From: Hyphomicrobiales bacterium
GTDB taxonomy: Bacteria; Pseudomonadota; Alphaproteobacteria; Rhizobiales; Rhizobiaceae
DNA length: 64,000 nucleotides
Assembly (NCBI GenBank): GCA_900472485.1
Contig: UCII01000018.1
Span: forward strand, 44,961-108,960
Direction of reading: 5' to 3'
The notes under the pieces were generated by a model. It had not been told where the DNA came from and did not search any database. It saw nothing but the letters and a program-made list of their open reading frames with translations. A program made the position numbers and the translations under genes. This document shows positions 16,024 through 24,447 of the stretch, piece after piece (position 1 is the stretch's first letter; each line of letters opens with the position of its first letter).

Positions 16024-17520
16024 TTACTTCATCGTCGGCATGACGAATTCCGCATCGTCCTTAATGCCGGACGGCCAGCGAGCGGTGATCGTCTTGGTGC
16101 GCGTCCAGAACTTGATCGAGTCCGTGCCATGCTGGTTAAGATCGCCGAAGCTCGAGGCCTTCCAGCCGCCGAAGGAGTGGTAGGCGAGCGGAACCGGGAT
16201 CGGAACGTTGACGCCGATCATGCCGATGTTGATGCGTGAAGCGAAATCGCGGGCCGCATCGCCGTCACGGGTGTAGATGGCGACGCCGTTGCCGTATTCG
16301 TGCTTCATCGGCAGGTCGAGAGCCTCTTCGTAGTTCTTGGCACGGACGACCGAGAGGACCGGTCCGAAGATTTCGGTCTTGTAGATGTCCATGTCGGGCT
16401 TGACATGGTCGAACAGCGTGCCGCCGACGAAATAGCCGTCCTCATAGCCCTGCAGCTTGAAGCCGCGGCCGTCCACAACGAGCTTGGCGCCTTCTTCCAC
16501 ACCGCGATCGATCAAGCCGTTCACGCGATTATAGGCATCCTTGGTGACGAGCGGGCCCAAGTCGGCCTTCTCATCGGTGTAGGGGCCGATGCGCAGGGAT
16601 TCGATCTTCGGAACCAACTTTTCAACGAGACGGTTGGCGGTCTCCTCGCCCACCGGGACGGCGACCGATACCGCCATGCAGCGCTCGCCGGCCGAGCCGT
16701 AGCCGGCGCCCATCAGCGCGTTGACGGCCTGGTCCATATCGGCGTCGGGCATGATGATCATGTGGTTCTTGGCGCCGCCGAAGCACTGAGCGCGCTTGCC
16801 GTTCATCGCGGCCGTGCCATAGACGTATCGGGCGATCGGCGTGGAGCCGACGAAGGAAACGGCAGCGATATCCGGATCCGTCAGGATGGCGTCGACGGCA
16901 GCCTTGTCGCCATTGACGACGTTGAGGATGCCGGCAGGCAGGCCGGCTTCGATCAGGAGTTCGGCCAGGCGGAGCGGCACGGACGGATCGCGCTCGGATG
17001 GTTTCAAGATAAAGGCGTTGCCGCAGGCGATGGCCGGCGCGAACATCCACATCGGGATCATGGCGGGGAAGTTGAACGGCGTGATGCCGGCGCCGACGCC
17101 GACTGCCTGGCGGATGGAATACATGTCGATCGCCGGGCCGGCGCCTTCGGTGAACTCGCCCTTCTGCAGGTGAGGAATGCCGCAGACAAATTCGCAGACT
17201 TCGAGGCCGCGGATGATATCGCCCTTGGAATCCTCGACCGTCTTGCCGTGCTCCTTGGAAAGAAGCGTCGCCAGCTCATCCATGTTCTGGTTCAGAAGCT
17301 CGACGAACTTGAAGAAGACGCGGGCGCGGCGCTGCGGATTGGTGGCGGCCCATTTCGGCTGCGCAGCCTTGGCATTTTCGACGGCTGCGCGCAGTTCGTC
17401 GACGCTCGCGAGCGCGACGGTCGCCTGCACTTCGCCGGTTGCCGGATTATAGACATTGCTCGTGCGTCCGCTCGTGCCGGCGACGTGCTTGCCGCCGATG
17501 AAATGACCGATCTCACGCAT
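16024..17520 (-). CDS. mmsA: CoA-acylating methylmalonate-semialdehyde dehydrogenase
   Basis: A 498-residue aldehyde dehydrogenase of the MmsA/IolA group, which converts methylmalonate semialdehyde to propionyl-CoA (valine breakdown) and malonate semialdehyde to acetyl-CoA (myo-inositol breakdown). Visible features are the start MREIGHFIGGKHVAGTSGRT, the Rossmann motif FVGSTPIARYVY, the catalytic Cys in GSAGERCMAVSVAV near residue 280, and the group-specific PIPVPLAYHSFGGWKASSFG. ATG 17520 follows GAGGAGG and begins the conserved part. No other valine or iol gene is adjacent. A LysR-type gene is divergent and may control it. Confidence 0.95.
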   Translation of the reverse strand: MREIGHFIGGKHVAGTSGRTSNVYNPATGEVQATVALASVDELRAAVENAKAAQPKWAATNPQRRARVFFKFVELLNQNMDELATLLSKEHGKTVEDSKGDIIRGLEVCEFVCGIPHLQKGEFTEGAGPAIDMYSIRQAVGVGAGITPFNFPAMIPMWMFAPAIACGNAFILKPSERDPSVPLRLAELLIEAGLPAGILNVVNGDKAAVDAILTDPDIAAVSFVGSTPIARYVYGTAAMNGKRAQCFGGAKNHMIIMPDADMDQAVNALMGAGYGSAGERCMAVSVAVPVGEETANRLVEKLVPKIESLRIGPYTDEKADLGPLVTKDAYNRVNGLIDRGVEEGAKLVVDGRGFKLQGYEDGYFVGGTLFDHVKPDMDIYKTEIFGPVLSVVRAKNYEEALDLPMKHEYGNGVAIYTRDGDAARDFASRINIGMIGVNVPIPVPLAYHSFGGWKASSFGDLNQHGTDSIKFWTRTKTITARWPSGIKDDAEFVMPTMK

Positions 17521-17567
17521 GGATGTACCTCCTCGTTTTCTTGGATGCTGACAGGATGGCACTTCAA

Positions 17568-17610
17568 TTTGCACAAATCAATGAGCTGCTATAAGCAACC
17601 GTTGTGCAAA
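17568..17610. promoter_or_regulatory. Inverted repeat in the mmsA/LysR divergent promoter
   Basis: Perfect 9-base arms TTTGCACAA (17568-17576) and TTGTGCAAA (17602-17610) separated by 25 bases, within the 191-base gap between mmsA and the divergent LysR gene. The position fits an operator for the LysR-type regulator, which often binds interrupted dyads between divergent genes. Confidence 0.55.
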
Positions 17611-17711
17611 AATTAAAGCCCGAAAGCATGTCGCGCAAAAGTGTATAGCGGTTTTTGCGATAACGACATGCGGAAGACCACAGGATTTAAAGTGCAAGAG
17701 AGGATATGCTG

Positions 17712-18593
17712 ATGGATTGGGATGACGTCCGCATGTTTCTGGCCGTGGCGCGCACGGGCCAGATCCTGGCTGCTTCGAAACGGCTGGGCGTCAACCACGC
17801 CACCCTTTCCCGCCGCGTGACGACGCTGGAGGAACGACTGAAGACGCGGTTACTCGTGCGCCGCACCAATGGCTGCGACCTGACGGCGGAAGGAGAGATC
17901 TTCCTGCACGCGGCAGAGCGCATGGAAACGGAGATGCTGCGCGCACAAGCCAGCGTCGGTCATCTCGACAGCGCGATCACAGGCACGGTTCGCATCGGCG
18001 CGCCCGACGGCTTCGGGGTTTCCTTTCTCGCGCCACGGCTCGGGCGGCTGATCGCCCGCTATCCTGAGCTGCGCATTCAGCTCGTACCCGTTCCCCGCTC
18101 CTTTTCACTGTCGCAGCGCGAGGCCGATATCGCCATCACGCTCGAACGCCCGGAACAGGGCCGTTTGGTCTCCTCGAAGCTGACAGATTACACGCTTGGA
18201 CTTTATGCCTCGAAAGCCTATTTGGAGCAGGCGGGATTGCCCGACAGCGTCGAGGCGCTGAAGCTGCATCCGCGTGTCGGCTATGTCGAGGACCTGATCT
18301 TTACGGCTTCGCTCAATTTTTCCGGCGAGATCATGCGCAGCTGGGATGCCTCCTTCGAGATCTCCACCGCCATCGGCCAGACGGAAGCGGTTCGCTCCGG
18401 CGCCGGCATCGGCATCCTGCATGATTACATCGCCAGGCAGTTTCCGGAGCTGACGCGCATCCTGCCCGATATGTCCATTAGGCGCGCCTATTGGACGACC
18501 TATCATGAAAGTGCCCGCGACCTAGTGCGTGTGCGCACCGTCGCGGACTTCCTGCAGGAGCTGGTCAGCGAAGAGCGGCGGATCTTCCTGTAA
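17712..18593 (+). CDS. LysR-family transcriptional regulator, divergent from mmsA
   Basis: A 293-residue regulator with an N-terminal winged helix-turn-helix (MDWDDVRMFLAVARTGQILA, then ASKRLGVNHATLSRRVTTLE) and a C-terminal effector-binding domain from about residue 90. I chose ATG 17712 because GAGAGGA ends 8 bases before it; the ATG at 17706 is only 2 bases from that site. It faces away from mmsA across a region with a 9-base inverted repeat, so control of mmsA, and of itself, is likely but inferred. It belongs to the short-linker group close to those controlling mmsA/dehydrogenase genes in rhizobia as far as I can judge. Confidence 0.88.
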   Translation: MDWDDVRMFLAVARTGQILAASKRLGVNHATLSRRVTTLEERLKTRLLVRRTNGCDLTAEGEIFLHAAERMETEMLRAQASVGHLDSAITGTVRIGAPDGFGVSFLAPRLGRLIARYPELRIQLVPVPRSFSLSQREADIAITLERPEQGRLVSSKLTDYTLGLYASKAYLEQAGLPDSVEALKLHPRVGYVEDLIFTASLNFSGEIMRSWDASFEISTAIGQTEAVRSGAGIGILHDYIARQFPELTRILPDMSIRRAYWTTYHESARDLVRVRTVADFLQELVSEERRIFL

Positions 18594-18633
18594 AATGATG
18601 CCGATGAATGCGCCTCCTGCTCACAGGCAGAGG

Positions 18634-18840
18634 TCACGGCATCAAGCTGCACCACCATGACGGCGCATGCGGCGGCTGAGCCTCCGCATGCTTCGGCGGC
18701 TCTTCATTCTCATCCGGATTGGGAACGGGAACTTCATCCGGCAGCCTGTCCGGATCCGGCTCCTCGACGGGCGGCTTCGGCATCCAGCCTGGCTCTGGCA
18801 TCGGAGGCGTATCAGGGATCGGCTCGTTCGGTACAGACAT
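18634..18840 (-). CDS. Small proline-rich protein of unknown function under a sigma-EcfG promoter
   Basis: A 68-residue acidic, proline-rich peptide (MSVPNEPIPDTPPMPEPGWM, then repeated P-x-P and D/E-P units, ending in PSWWCSLMP). No fold, signal peptide or membrane segment is apparent; it is probably disordered. ATG 18840 is preceded by AAAGGAG at good spacing, and a match to the general-stress promoter lies 36 bases further upstream; an ORF opening at 18972 would start upstream of that promoter and so is rejected. I do not recognise the family beyond similar small rhizobial hypothetical proteins. Expression in stationary phase or stress is the inference. Confidence 0.65.
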   Translation of the reverse strand: MSVPNEPIPDTPPMPEPGWMPKPPVEEPDPDRLPDEVPVPNPDENEEPPKHAEAQPPHAPSWWCSLMP

Positions 18841-18875
18841 GTCCGCTCCTTTCGTCTCGTTGCCGATAGAGACAC

Positions 18876-18900
18876 AACGACGAGCGATGCGGACGGTTCC
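18876..18900 (-). promoter_or_regulatory. Sigma-EcfG (general stress) promoter for the small proline-rich gene
   Basis: Coding strand reads GGAAC (18900-18896), 16 bases, CGTT (18879-18876). This is an exact match to the alphaproteobacterial EcfG/RpoE2 consensus GGAAC-N16/17-cGTT. The predicted transcription start is near 18869, giving a leader of about 30 bases with the ribosome-binding site in it. Confidence 0.75.
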
Positions 18901-19031
18901 AAGATATTTCGGCATGCGGCCCGGCATTCGTGACATGGCGCGGTCTGCCACTTCTAGCCGTTCGTCCCTCACTGCTGGACAAAGACCCGACGAAGCCTAG
19001 TATTTTAGATAGCGATCAGGGAGCCAGGACG

Positions 19032-19178
19032 ATGAGCGACAAGAAGCAGCAGAAACTGGACGAGAAAAAGCACAAAGAACAGGACGATTATCTAGAGGAA
19101 GCGCTGGAAGAGACTTTTCCGGCAAGCGATCCGATATCGCCCGGCCATGTGTCGAAGAAGCCTGAAGACAAGAAATAA
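19032..19178 (+). CDS. Small conserved charged protein
   Basis: A 48-residue highly charged peptide: MSDKKQQKLDEKKHKEQDDY, then LEEALEETFPASDPISPGHV and a Lys-rich end. The ALEETFPASDP motif recurs in small proteins of unknown function in Rhizobiales and other proteobacteria. ATG 19032 follows AGGGAGCCAGGACG, a fair ribosome-binding site. The open frame upstream of it to 18930 has no start context. Function unknown; probably soluble and disordered. Confidence 0.65.
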   Translation: MSDKKQQKLDEKKHKEQDDYLEEALEETFPASDPISPGHVSKKPEDKK

Positions 19179-19229
19179 CCCGCGGGGCCAAAGGGCCGGC
19201 AACTTGAAACGGGATGGACCGAGAGAGAA

Positions 19230-19306
19230 TGGTACGGTTGGGGGGTCTCGAACCTCCGACCTCAGGTGCCACAAACCTGCGCTCTAACCAACTGAGCTAC
19301 AACCGC
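19230..19306 (-). tRNA. tRNA-His (GTG anticodon), G-1-less alphaproteobacterial type
   Basis: Cloverleaf of 77 nt including an encoded CCA: acceptor GCGGTTG/CAACCGT (first pair G-U), D-arm GCTC/GAGC, anticodon arm CAGGT-TTGTGGC-ACCTG with anticodon GTG, T-arm GGAGG/CCCCC (one A-C mismatch) with loop TTCGAGA. The base before G1 is T and position 73 is A, so the usual G-1:C73 pair of histidine tRNAs is absent. Confidence 0.95.
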
Positions 19307-19447
19307 ACATGCTCGCGTCGCCGCGAACGGGGGTGACATACGAGGACTTTGAAATTATTTCAAGTCCTATCTCCCCGCAATATAAAAAAGCTTTGCAGAT
19401 ATCCAACGATGATGTGCGACCGGGTCCGCTCTTGCCGCAAATGAAAA

Positions 19448-19480
19448 GTCCCGCTCCAAGCTTTCACCTGGGAGCGGGAC
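19448..19480 (-). terminator. Hairpin terminator of the phasin gene
   Basis: Perfect 10-bp stem GTCCCGCTCC/GGAGCGGGAC with a 13-base loop, 31 bases after the phasin stop, then TTTTCATTT on the coding strand. Confidence 0.75.
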
Positions 19481-19511
19481 ATTCGTGCCTTGGGAGGCGT
19501 ATCGGACGTGA

Positions 19512-19958
19512 TTAGGCCTTGAAGGAGGACATTGCCTTTTCAGCGGCGTCCTTGGCGGGCTTTGCCAGCTTTTCAGCAACCTTCTTGGTGGTGTCCTGAA
19601 TGGACTTCGCCTGCTCGACGGTGACTTCAGCCTGCTTGCGGATGAAAGCGGTCTGAAGTTCGAAGAGTTCTGCAACGGACTTGACACGAAGCAGAGCTTC
19701 CATGTGAGCCAGCGAGCTTTCGGCATTGGTGCGCAGAACATCGATGGCCTTGAGGCCGATTTCGACCGAGCCAGCCTGTGCGGTCTGCACAGTTGCTTCA
19801 ACCGTCTTGCCTGCTTCTTCGGTGGCAGCCTTCAGCTTGGCAAAGGCTTCCTTGGACTGGGCAGCACCTTTTTCAGCGAAATCGCGGAAGGATTCGGAGA
19901 ACTTGGACGGATCGAATGCAGCCGTTGAAAAAACGTCGTCTTTCTTTACAGTAGCCAT
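19512..19958 (-). CDS. phaP: Phasin family protein (polyhydroxyalkanoate granule surface)
   Basis: A 148-residue, almost wholly alpha-helical protein with amphipathic heptad-like segments and many Ala, Lys and Glu. It contains FSESFRDFAEKGAAQSKEAF and AFIRKQAEVTVEQAKSIQDT, both characteristic of the Phasin_2 family (pfam PF09361 type). Phasins coat PHB granules and set their number and size. Start ATG 19958 follows TAGGAGCG. The promoter carries two TTGTGC palindromes that look like PhaR sites. Acetoacetyl-CoA synthetase, used in PHB re-use, is at 31-33 kb. The gene symbol is a best guess, because rhizobia have more than one phasin gene. Confidence 0.88.
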   Translation of the reverse strand: MATVKKDDVFSTAAFDPSKFSESFRDFAEKGAAQSKEAFAKLKAATEEAGKTVEATVQTAQAGSVEIGLKAIDVLRTNAESSLAHMEALLRVKSVAELFELQTAFIRKQAEVTVEQAKSIQDTTKKVAEKLAKPAKDAAEKAMSSFKA

Positions 19959-20015
19959 GATTACGCTCCTAAAAGGGCCCTCCCTGAGGCGCCCGTCGTG
20001 AACTTGTGTAAGGGG

Positions 20016-20064
20016 TATATAATATAAATTATTGTGCAGCGCAACATAATTGTGCGCCGCACAA
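20016..20064 (-). promoter_or_regulatory. Phasin promoter with two PhaR-like palindromes
   Basis: Coding strand: -35 TTGCGC (20044-20039), 17-base spacer, -10 TATATA (20021-20016). Two dyads of form TTGTGC-N3-GCAMMA lie with centres 18 bases apart: 20032-20046 (TTGTGC AGC GCAACA) overlaps the -35, and 20050-20064 (TTGTGC GCC GCACAA) is perfect. PhaR, the PHA-responsive repressor of phasin genes, is known to bind TGC/GCA dyads, so it is the likely ligand; phaR itself is not in the window. Confidence 0.65.
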
Positions 20065-20180
20065 GGCGTTAACCTTTCCGGCCGAAAAATGGGCCGTTCG
20101 CTGGACCGAAAAGCGGGGCGCCGTTATTAATAAACTGTTAAATCACGAGAGGCGATCACGCCCGCAAAACAGGTTGGAAA

Positions 20181-23100
20181 ATGCCCGCAATTCAATATCC
20201 GTTCATTGACATTGCCGTGCATCCGCGCGTTCGGGAGCGTTTCGCGCGCGGTGAAGCCATGGTCATGTTCTCGACCGGCATGGATCGCGTGCTCTGGGCC
20301 AATGGCGCCGGCGCCAACCTTTTCGGCTATGATGTCATTTACGATTTCGTCGAACAGGGACCGAAGCCAGGCGACGTCTCGTTCCGCCAGATCGAGGCGA
20401 CGGCGCGCGGCCTTGGTGCTATCGGCGATCAGCGCACATTCCTGATCCGCATGGCCTCCGGCTTCCAGCGGGCTGTTGTCAATGCCGCCGTCGAGCTGAT
20501 CCGCATTCAGGCCGGCGAAGAGGCGGTGCTGTTTTCCTCTCCGGTCTCTTCGAAGCCGCTTTCATCGGCCGAATGCGCCAAGCGCATGATCGACGGGTTC
20601 GACGATCCTGATACCCACATTGCCGTCATCGGCCGCGACGGCGAAATCGTTACCGCCTCTGCCGGCTTCAGGACGCTCGGCGTAACGCCGCAGACCGCGC
20701 GGATGCTGACGACCATGGCCGGCGCGCAGCCTGACCGGCTGATCAAGCGGCCGATCCCGACCGGACATGGCTATCTGCCCGCCGCCATCGGCAAGCTTTC
20801 CGAAATTCCGGCCCTGCACCTGCTCTTCGTCGTGGAAACCGTGCTTGGCCATCTTGACCCGACGGAAAGCCTTACCGAGGAAGCCCGTCCCGTTGCGGCC
20901 ATAGAACCGCAGGCGCAAGAAACCCGCAACGAGCTCGAGGCAGCGGCACCGGATGAGGAGCCGAAGCCCGCTCCGACTGCACCCTTCGGCGACGTCATCG
21001 ATGCGGTGGCTGATATCGAGGAGCTGGATGAGACGCCGGAATATCGCGAGGACGAGCAACAGGAGGCGCCCCCAGCCACCGGAAGCTCAAGCGAAGCCGG
21101 AACGGAAGCGGCTGCCGATGCGGATAGCACGCCCGGCGCAATTGCCGAGACCGAAGCTCACGTCGATGAGCATCGGCCGGAAATGGCGCCAAATGACGAA
21201 GACGCCACCGCCTTAGAGACAAAGATGGCAGCGGAAACGCCTCCGCCGGAAACTCACGTCAATCCAGAAACTCACGCCGATATTGAAAACAGCCCTGCGG
21301 AAGGTTTCAGCTTCAAGCGCAATGGGCGCGCCACCCGTTTCGTCTGGAAGATCGATGCCGCCGGCCATTTCAGCGAGGTTTCCCGTGAATTTGCCGATGC
21401 CGTGGGGCCGCATGCCGCCCAGATTGCCGGCACGGCCTTTGCCGATGTCGCCCGCCGCTTCAATCTCGATCCGGACGGCAAGATCGCGGAACTACTGGCG
21501 CGGCGCGACACATGGTCCGGCCGCACGATCTACTGGCCGGTGGAGGGTACGAGCCTAACGGTGCCGGTCGACCTCGCCGCCCTGCCGACCTATACCCGCA
21601 GCCGCGAATTCGACGGCTTCCGGGGCTTCGGCGTCGTCCGCCTGGCGGATGCCATCGAAGATCCGATGAAGCGCGGCATGGCGCTGGGCACCCAGGCAGC
21701 TGAAGACGCCGCGGCCATCGCGGAGTTGCCCCCCGAAGCGGAAGCTGCATCCAACGAGCAGCCGCCAGCTACCGAAGCTCAACCATCTCCAGCGACGGAA
21801 GAGATTGAAAGGCCCGCTCAGGATAGCGCAGAAGCCGACCCGGCTTCCACTTACGAACCGCCCGCCCTACGGATTTCCGAGACGCCGAACCGTCGCGAGT
21901 CGGACAAAGTCGTTCGCCTGCACGAGCGCCGGACATTGACGCAGGCTGCCCTTTCGCTGAGCGAACAAGCAGCCTTCCGCGAAATTGCCCGGCAGCTCGA
22001 GCCCTTCGGCAAGCGCACGGAACCGCCGGTGGAGCAGCCTCACGACGGGCAACATGAGCATGGGGAGGGTGCAGATACGCCTCCGCAGCCGAATGCGGCC
22101 GACGAAATTCTCTCCGAGACACCCGAAACGACGGATGGGCACGGCCATACCGATGACCAGCAACCAACCGCGCCAAGTATAGAAGAGAAGGCGTCGTCGC
22201 CGGTCGTGAAATTCGTCGAGGCTACGGATGATAACGGCCCGAAAGCGGGTGATGAGACTGCTGCCGAAGCGGCGCCGGCATCGGCCGAGCCGGAGGAGGA
22301 TTTCGATCCGCTGGATGTGCTGAGCAGCGCCATTCCGCCGCGCGTGAAAATGCGCACGGGCCTGTCGCCGGATATCGTCGACCAGCTGCCGCTCGCGATC
22401 CTCGTCCATGCCGGCGATCGCTTGATCCACGGCAATCCGGAATTCCTGCGGCTGACCGGCTATGACAGCCTTGACGAGCTCGAGCAGGTCGGCGGCCTGG
22501 ATGCGCTGCTGCAGCGCAACGATCTGGAGGGCAAGACCGAGCAGCCCGGTACGATAATGGTCGTGCGCGCCGACGATGCACTAGTGCCGGTGACGGCCCG
22601 GCTGCAGTCGATCCGGTGGGAAGACGGCACGGCCTTGATGCTGGCGTTGATGCCGGTGGAAAGAAGCGAGCCGCCGGCGCCGCCGCAGCAGCCAATTCCT
22701 GAAGAAGCCCGCCCCGAGCGCATCCTCGAAAAGGTCGCGAAGCTGCAGGTGGAGATCGAGGAACTGCGCTCGACGCTGGAGACGGCGACGGATGGCGTCA
22801 TCATCATCGGCCAGGACGGCGAGATCCGCTCGATGAACCGCTCGGCAAGCGCCCTCTTCAATTATGACGACCAGGAAACGCGCGGCAAACCTTTCGTCAT
22901 GCTGTTTGCGCATGAAAGCCAGAAAGCCGTGCTCGATTATCTCGGCGGCCTTTCGGGCCATGGCGTCGCCAGCGTGCTGAACGACGGCCGCGAAGTGATC
23001 GGCCGCGAGGCGTCCGGCGGCTTCGTGCCGCTGTTCATGACCATGGGTCGGTTGAACTCGTCGAACGGCTACTGTGCCGTCATTCGCGACATCACGCAAT

Positions 23101-23861
23101 GGAAGCGCACCGAAGAAGAGCTGCGCAACGCCAAGCGCGCCGCCGAAACCGCCAATGCCCATAAAACGGACTTCTTAGCCCGCGTCAGCCATGAAATCCG
23201 CACGCCGCTCAACGCCATCATCGGTTTTTCCGACATGATGGCCGGCGAGCGCTTCGGGCCGATCGGCCATTCGCGCTATGTCGAATATGCCACCGATATC
23301 GGCCGCTCCGGCCGCCATGTGCTCGACATCGTCAACGACCTTCTCGATATCTCGAAGATCGAAGCCGGCGAGATGGACTTGGACTTCGCCTCGGTCGGCC
23401 TGAACGAAGCGATCACCGAAGCGGTGTCGCTGGTGCAGCCGCAGGCCAACAGCCAGCGTGTCATCATCCGCACCGCTCTGTCGCAAGCCGTGCCAAATGT
23501 CGTTGCCGATCTGCGCTCGATCAAGCAGATCGCGCTGAACATCCTTTCGAACGCCATCCGCTTCACGCCGTCGGGCGGCCAGATCGTCGTGTCGACTGCG
23601 TATGAGGGCAACGGCAGCGTCGTCCTGCGCATCCGCGATACCGGCGTCGGCATGACGCGCTCGGAGCTGGAGCAGGCGATGAAGCCCTTCCGGCAGGTGT
23701 CCACCAATTCTCGCAAGCGCGGCGACGGCACGGGCCTGGGACTGCCTCTGACCAAGGCGATGGTTGACGCCAACCGGGCGACCTTCTCGATCAACTCGGC
23801 CCCGAACGAGGGCACGCTGGTCGAGATCACCTTCCCCTCGCCGCGGGTATTGGCGAACTGA
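20181..23861 (+). CDS. Large multi-PAS sensor histidine kinase, PdhS/PleC/DivJ-like
   Basis: A 1226-residue cytosolic kinase without membrane segments. PAS-like units are seen near residues 25-120, 140-230, 385-490, 730-830 and 865-980. The HisKA box RVSHEIRTPLNAIIGFSDMM places the phospho-acceptor at His1004; N-box NILSNAIRFTP starts at Asn1120, G1 DTGVGM at Asp1153, and G2 GDGTGLGLPLTK near 1180. The H-box region closely follows the PdhS/PleC/DivJ pattern of kinases acting on DivK in alphaproteobacterial cell-cycle control. Between the PAS units are two long acidic Pro/Glu/Ala-rich linkers (about residues 230-385 and 500-720). Solitary: no response regulator is adjacent. ATG 20181 is preceded by GGTTGGAAA. 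The DivK link is inferred. Confidence 0.85.
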   Translation: MPAIQYPFIDIAVHPRVRERFARGEAMVMFSTGMDRVLWANGAGANLFGYDVIYDFVEQGPKPGDVSFRQIEATARGLGAIGDQRTFLIRMASGFQRAVVNAAVELIRIQAGEEAVLFSSPVSSKPLSSAECAKRMIDGFDDPDTHIAVIGRDGEIVTASAGFRTLGVTPQTARMLTTMAGAQPDRLIKRPIPTGHGYLPAAIGKLSEIPALHLLFVVETVLGHLDPTESLTEEARPVAAIEPQAQETRNELEAAAPDEEPKPAPTAPFGDVIDAVADIEELDETPEYREDEQQEAPPATGSSSEAGTEAAADADSTPGAIAETEAHVDEHRPEMAPNDEDATALETKMAAETPPPETHVNPETHADIENSPAEGFSFKRNGRATRFVWKIDAAGHFSEVSREFADAVGPHAAQIAGTAFADVARRFNLDPDGKIAELLARRDTWSGRTIYWPVEGTSLTVPVDLAALPTYTRSREFDGFRGFGVVRLADAIEDPMKRGMALGTQAAEDAAAIAELPPEAEAASNEQPPATEAQPSPATEEIERPAQDSAEADPASTYEPPALRISETPNRRESDKVVRLHERRTLTQAALSLSEQAAFREIARQLEPFGKRTEPPVEQPHDGQHEHGEGADTPPQPNAADEILSETPETTDGHGHTDDQQPTAPSIEEKASSPVVKFVEATDDNGPKAGDETAAEAAPASAEPEEDFDPLDVLSSAIPPRVKMRTGLSPDIVDQLPLAILVHAGDRLIHGNPEFLRLTGYDSLDELEQVGGLDALLQRNDLEGKTEQPGTIMVVRADDALVPVTARLQSIRWEDGTALMLALMPVERSEPPAPPQQPIPEEARPERILEKVAKLQVEIEELRSTLETATDGVIIIGQDGEIRSMNRSASALFNYDDQETRGKPFVMLFAHESQKAVLDYLGGLSGHGVASVLNDGREVIGREASGGFVPLFMTMGRLNSSNGYCAVIRDITQWKRTEEELRNAKRAAETANAHKTDFLARVSHEIRTPLNAIIGFSDMMAGERFGPIGHSRYVEYATDIGRSGRHVLDIVNDLLDISKIEAGEMDLDFASVGLNEAITEAVSLVQPQANSQRVIIRTALSQAVPNVVADLRSIKQIALNILSNAIRFTPSGGQIVVSTAYEGNGSVVLRIRDTGVGMTRSELEQAMKPFRQVSTNSRKRGDGTGLGLPLTKAMVDANRATFSINSAPNEGTLVEITFPSPRVLAN

Positions 23862-23879
23862 GATAATCTCGGCGTGCCG

Positions 23880-24281
23880 TCAAAACCAGAGGTCGCGCAC
23901 GCATCGCCCGTCGGAAGGAAGGTCTTCAAACGTGCCCAGTCCATCGAAATGATCGATCGGCAGGTCAGCGACGAGATCCGACGGCGCCAGCCGCACATTG
24001 ACAGCCATGCGCCGGCGGCCATCCTTTTGCAGCCGTAGACCGCGCCAGCTCACGACACAGGCGCAGGACGGGCAGAACAATATTTCGAGAGAAGGGTGTT
24101 CCTTGCCGGCGCGGGTATAGGAAGCGGTCGAGCCGATGACGGAGACCCGCTCCCCTTCGTAGTCATAGGCCCACAGCGCACCATAGCGTCGGCAGAGCGT
24201 GCAATTGCAGGCGGTAATCGAGCCTGGATCGCCTTCGAGCGTCCAGCCTGATTTACCGCAGTGACATGAACCGATCAGCAT
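23880..24281 (-). CDS. GFA/CENP-V family zinc-binding protein
   Basis: A 133-residue protein with the cysteine pattern of the glutathione-dependent formaldehyde-activating (Gfa) family: SCHCG at residues 5-9, then ACNCTLCRRYG and FCPSCACV. These ligands bind two zinc ions in Gfa. The family covers many proteins of unknown role, and formaldehyde activation cannot be assumed since no flhA/fghA genes are near. ATG 24281 is chosen because the conserved CxC motif follows directly; the ORF extends to 24359 without conserved sequence. The gene converges on the histidine kinase with an 18-base gap. Confidence 0.8.
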   Translation of the reverse strand: MLIGSCHCGKSGWTLEGDPGSITACNCTLCRRYGALWAYDYEGERVSVIGSTASYTRAGKEHPSLEILFCPSCACVVSWRGLRLQKDGRRRMAVNVRLAPSDLVADLPIDHFDGLGTFEDLPSDGRCVRDLWF

Positions 24282-24447
24282 AGGTAAGCCGCTCCATCCC
24301 GCAATCTGGTCGCAGACGATATTCTGCCTCAGTCGCGCAAGGCCTGCAAACCTCCGCAACGGCTTTCGCTACCGAACAGCAATGGTATTCGAAGGATGCC
24401 GCCTGGATGGAGGCTTCGATTGTCCGATCGACAATGGCCTTGCCAGC

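Noticed and set aside
16300..17616. 438-codon open frame on the + strand
   Set aside because: Antisense to mmsA; no family features, no ribosome-binding site, composition of a shadow frame.
24419..24435. Small hairpin after the LysR gene (ATTGTC/GACAAT)
   Set aside because: A 6-bp A/T-containing stem without a T-run is too weak to call a terminator.
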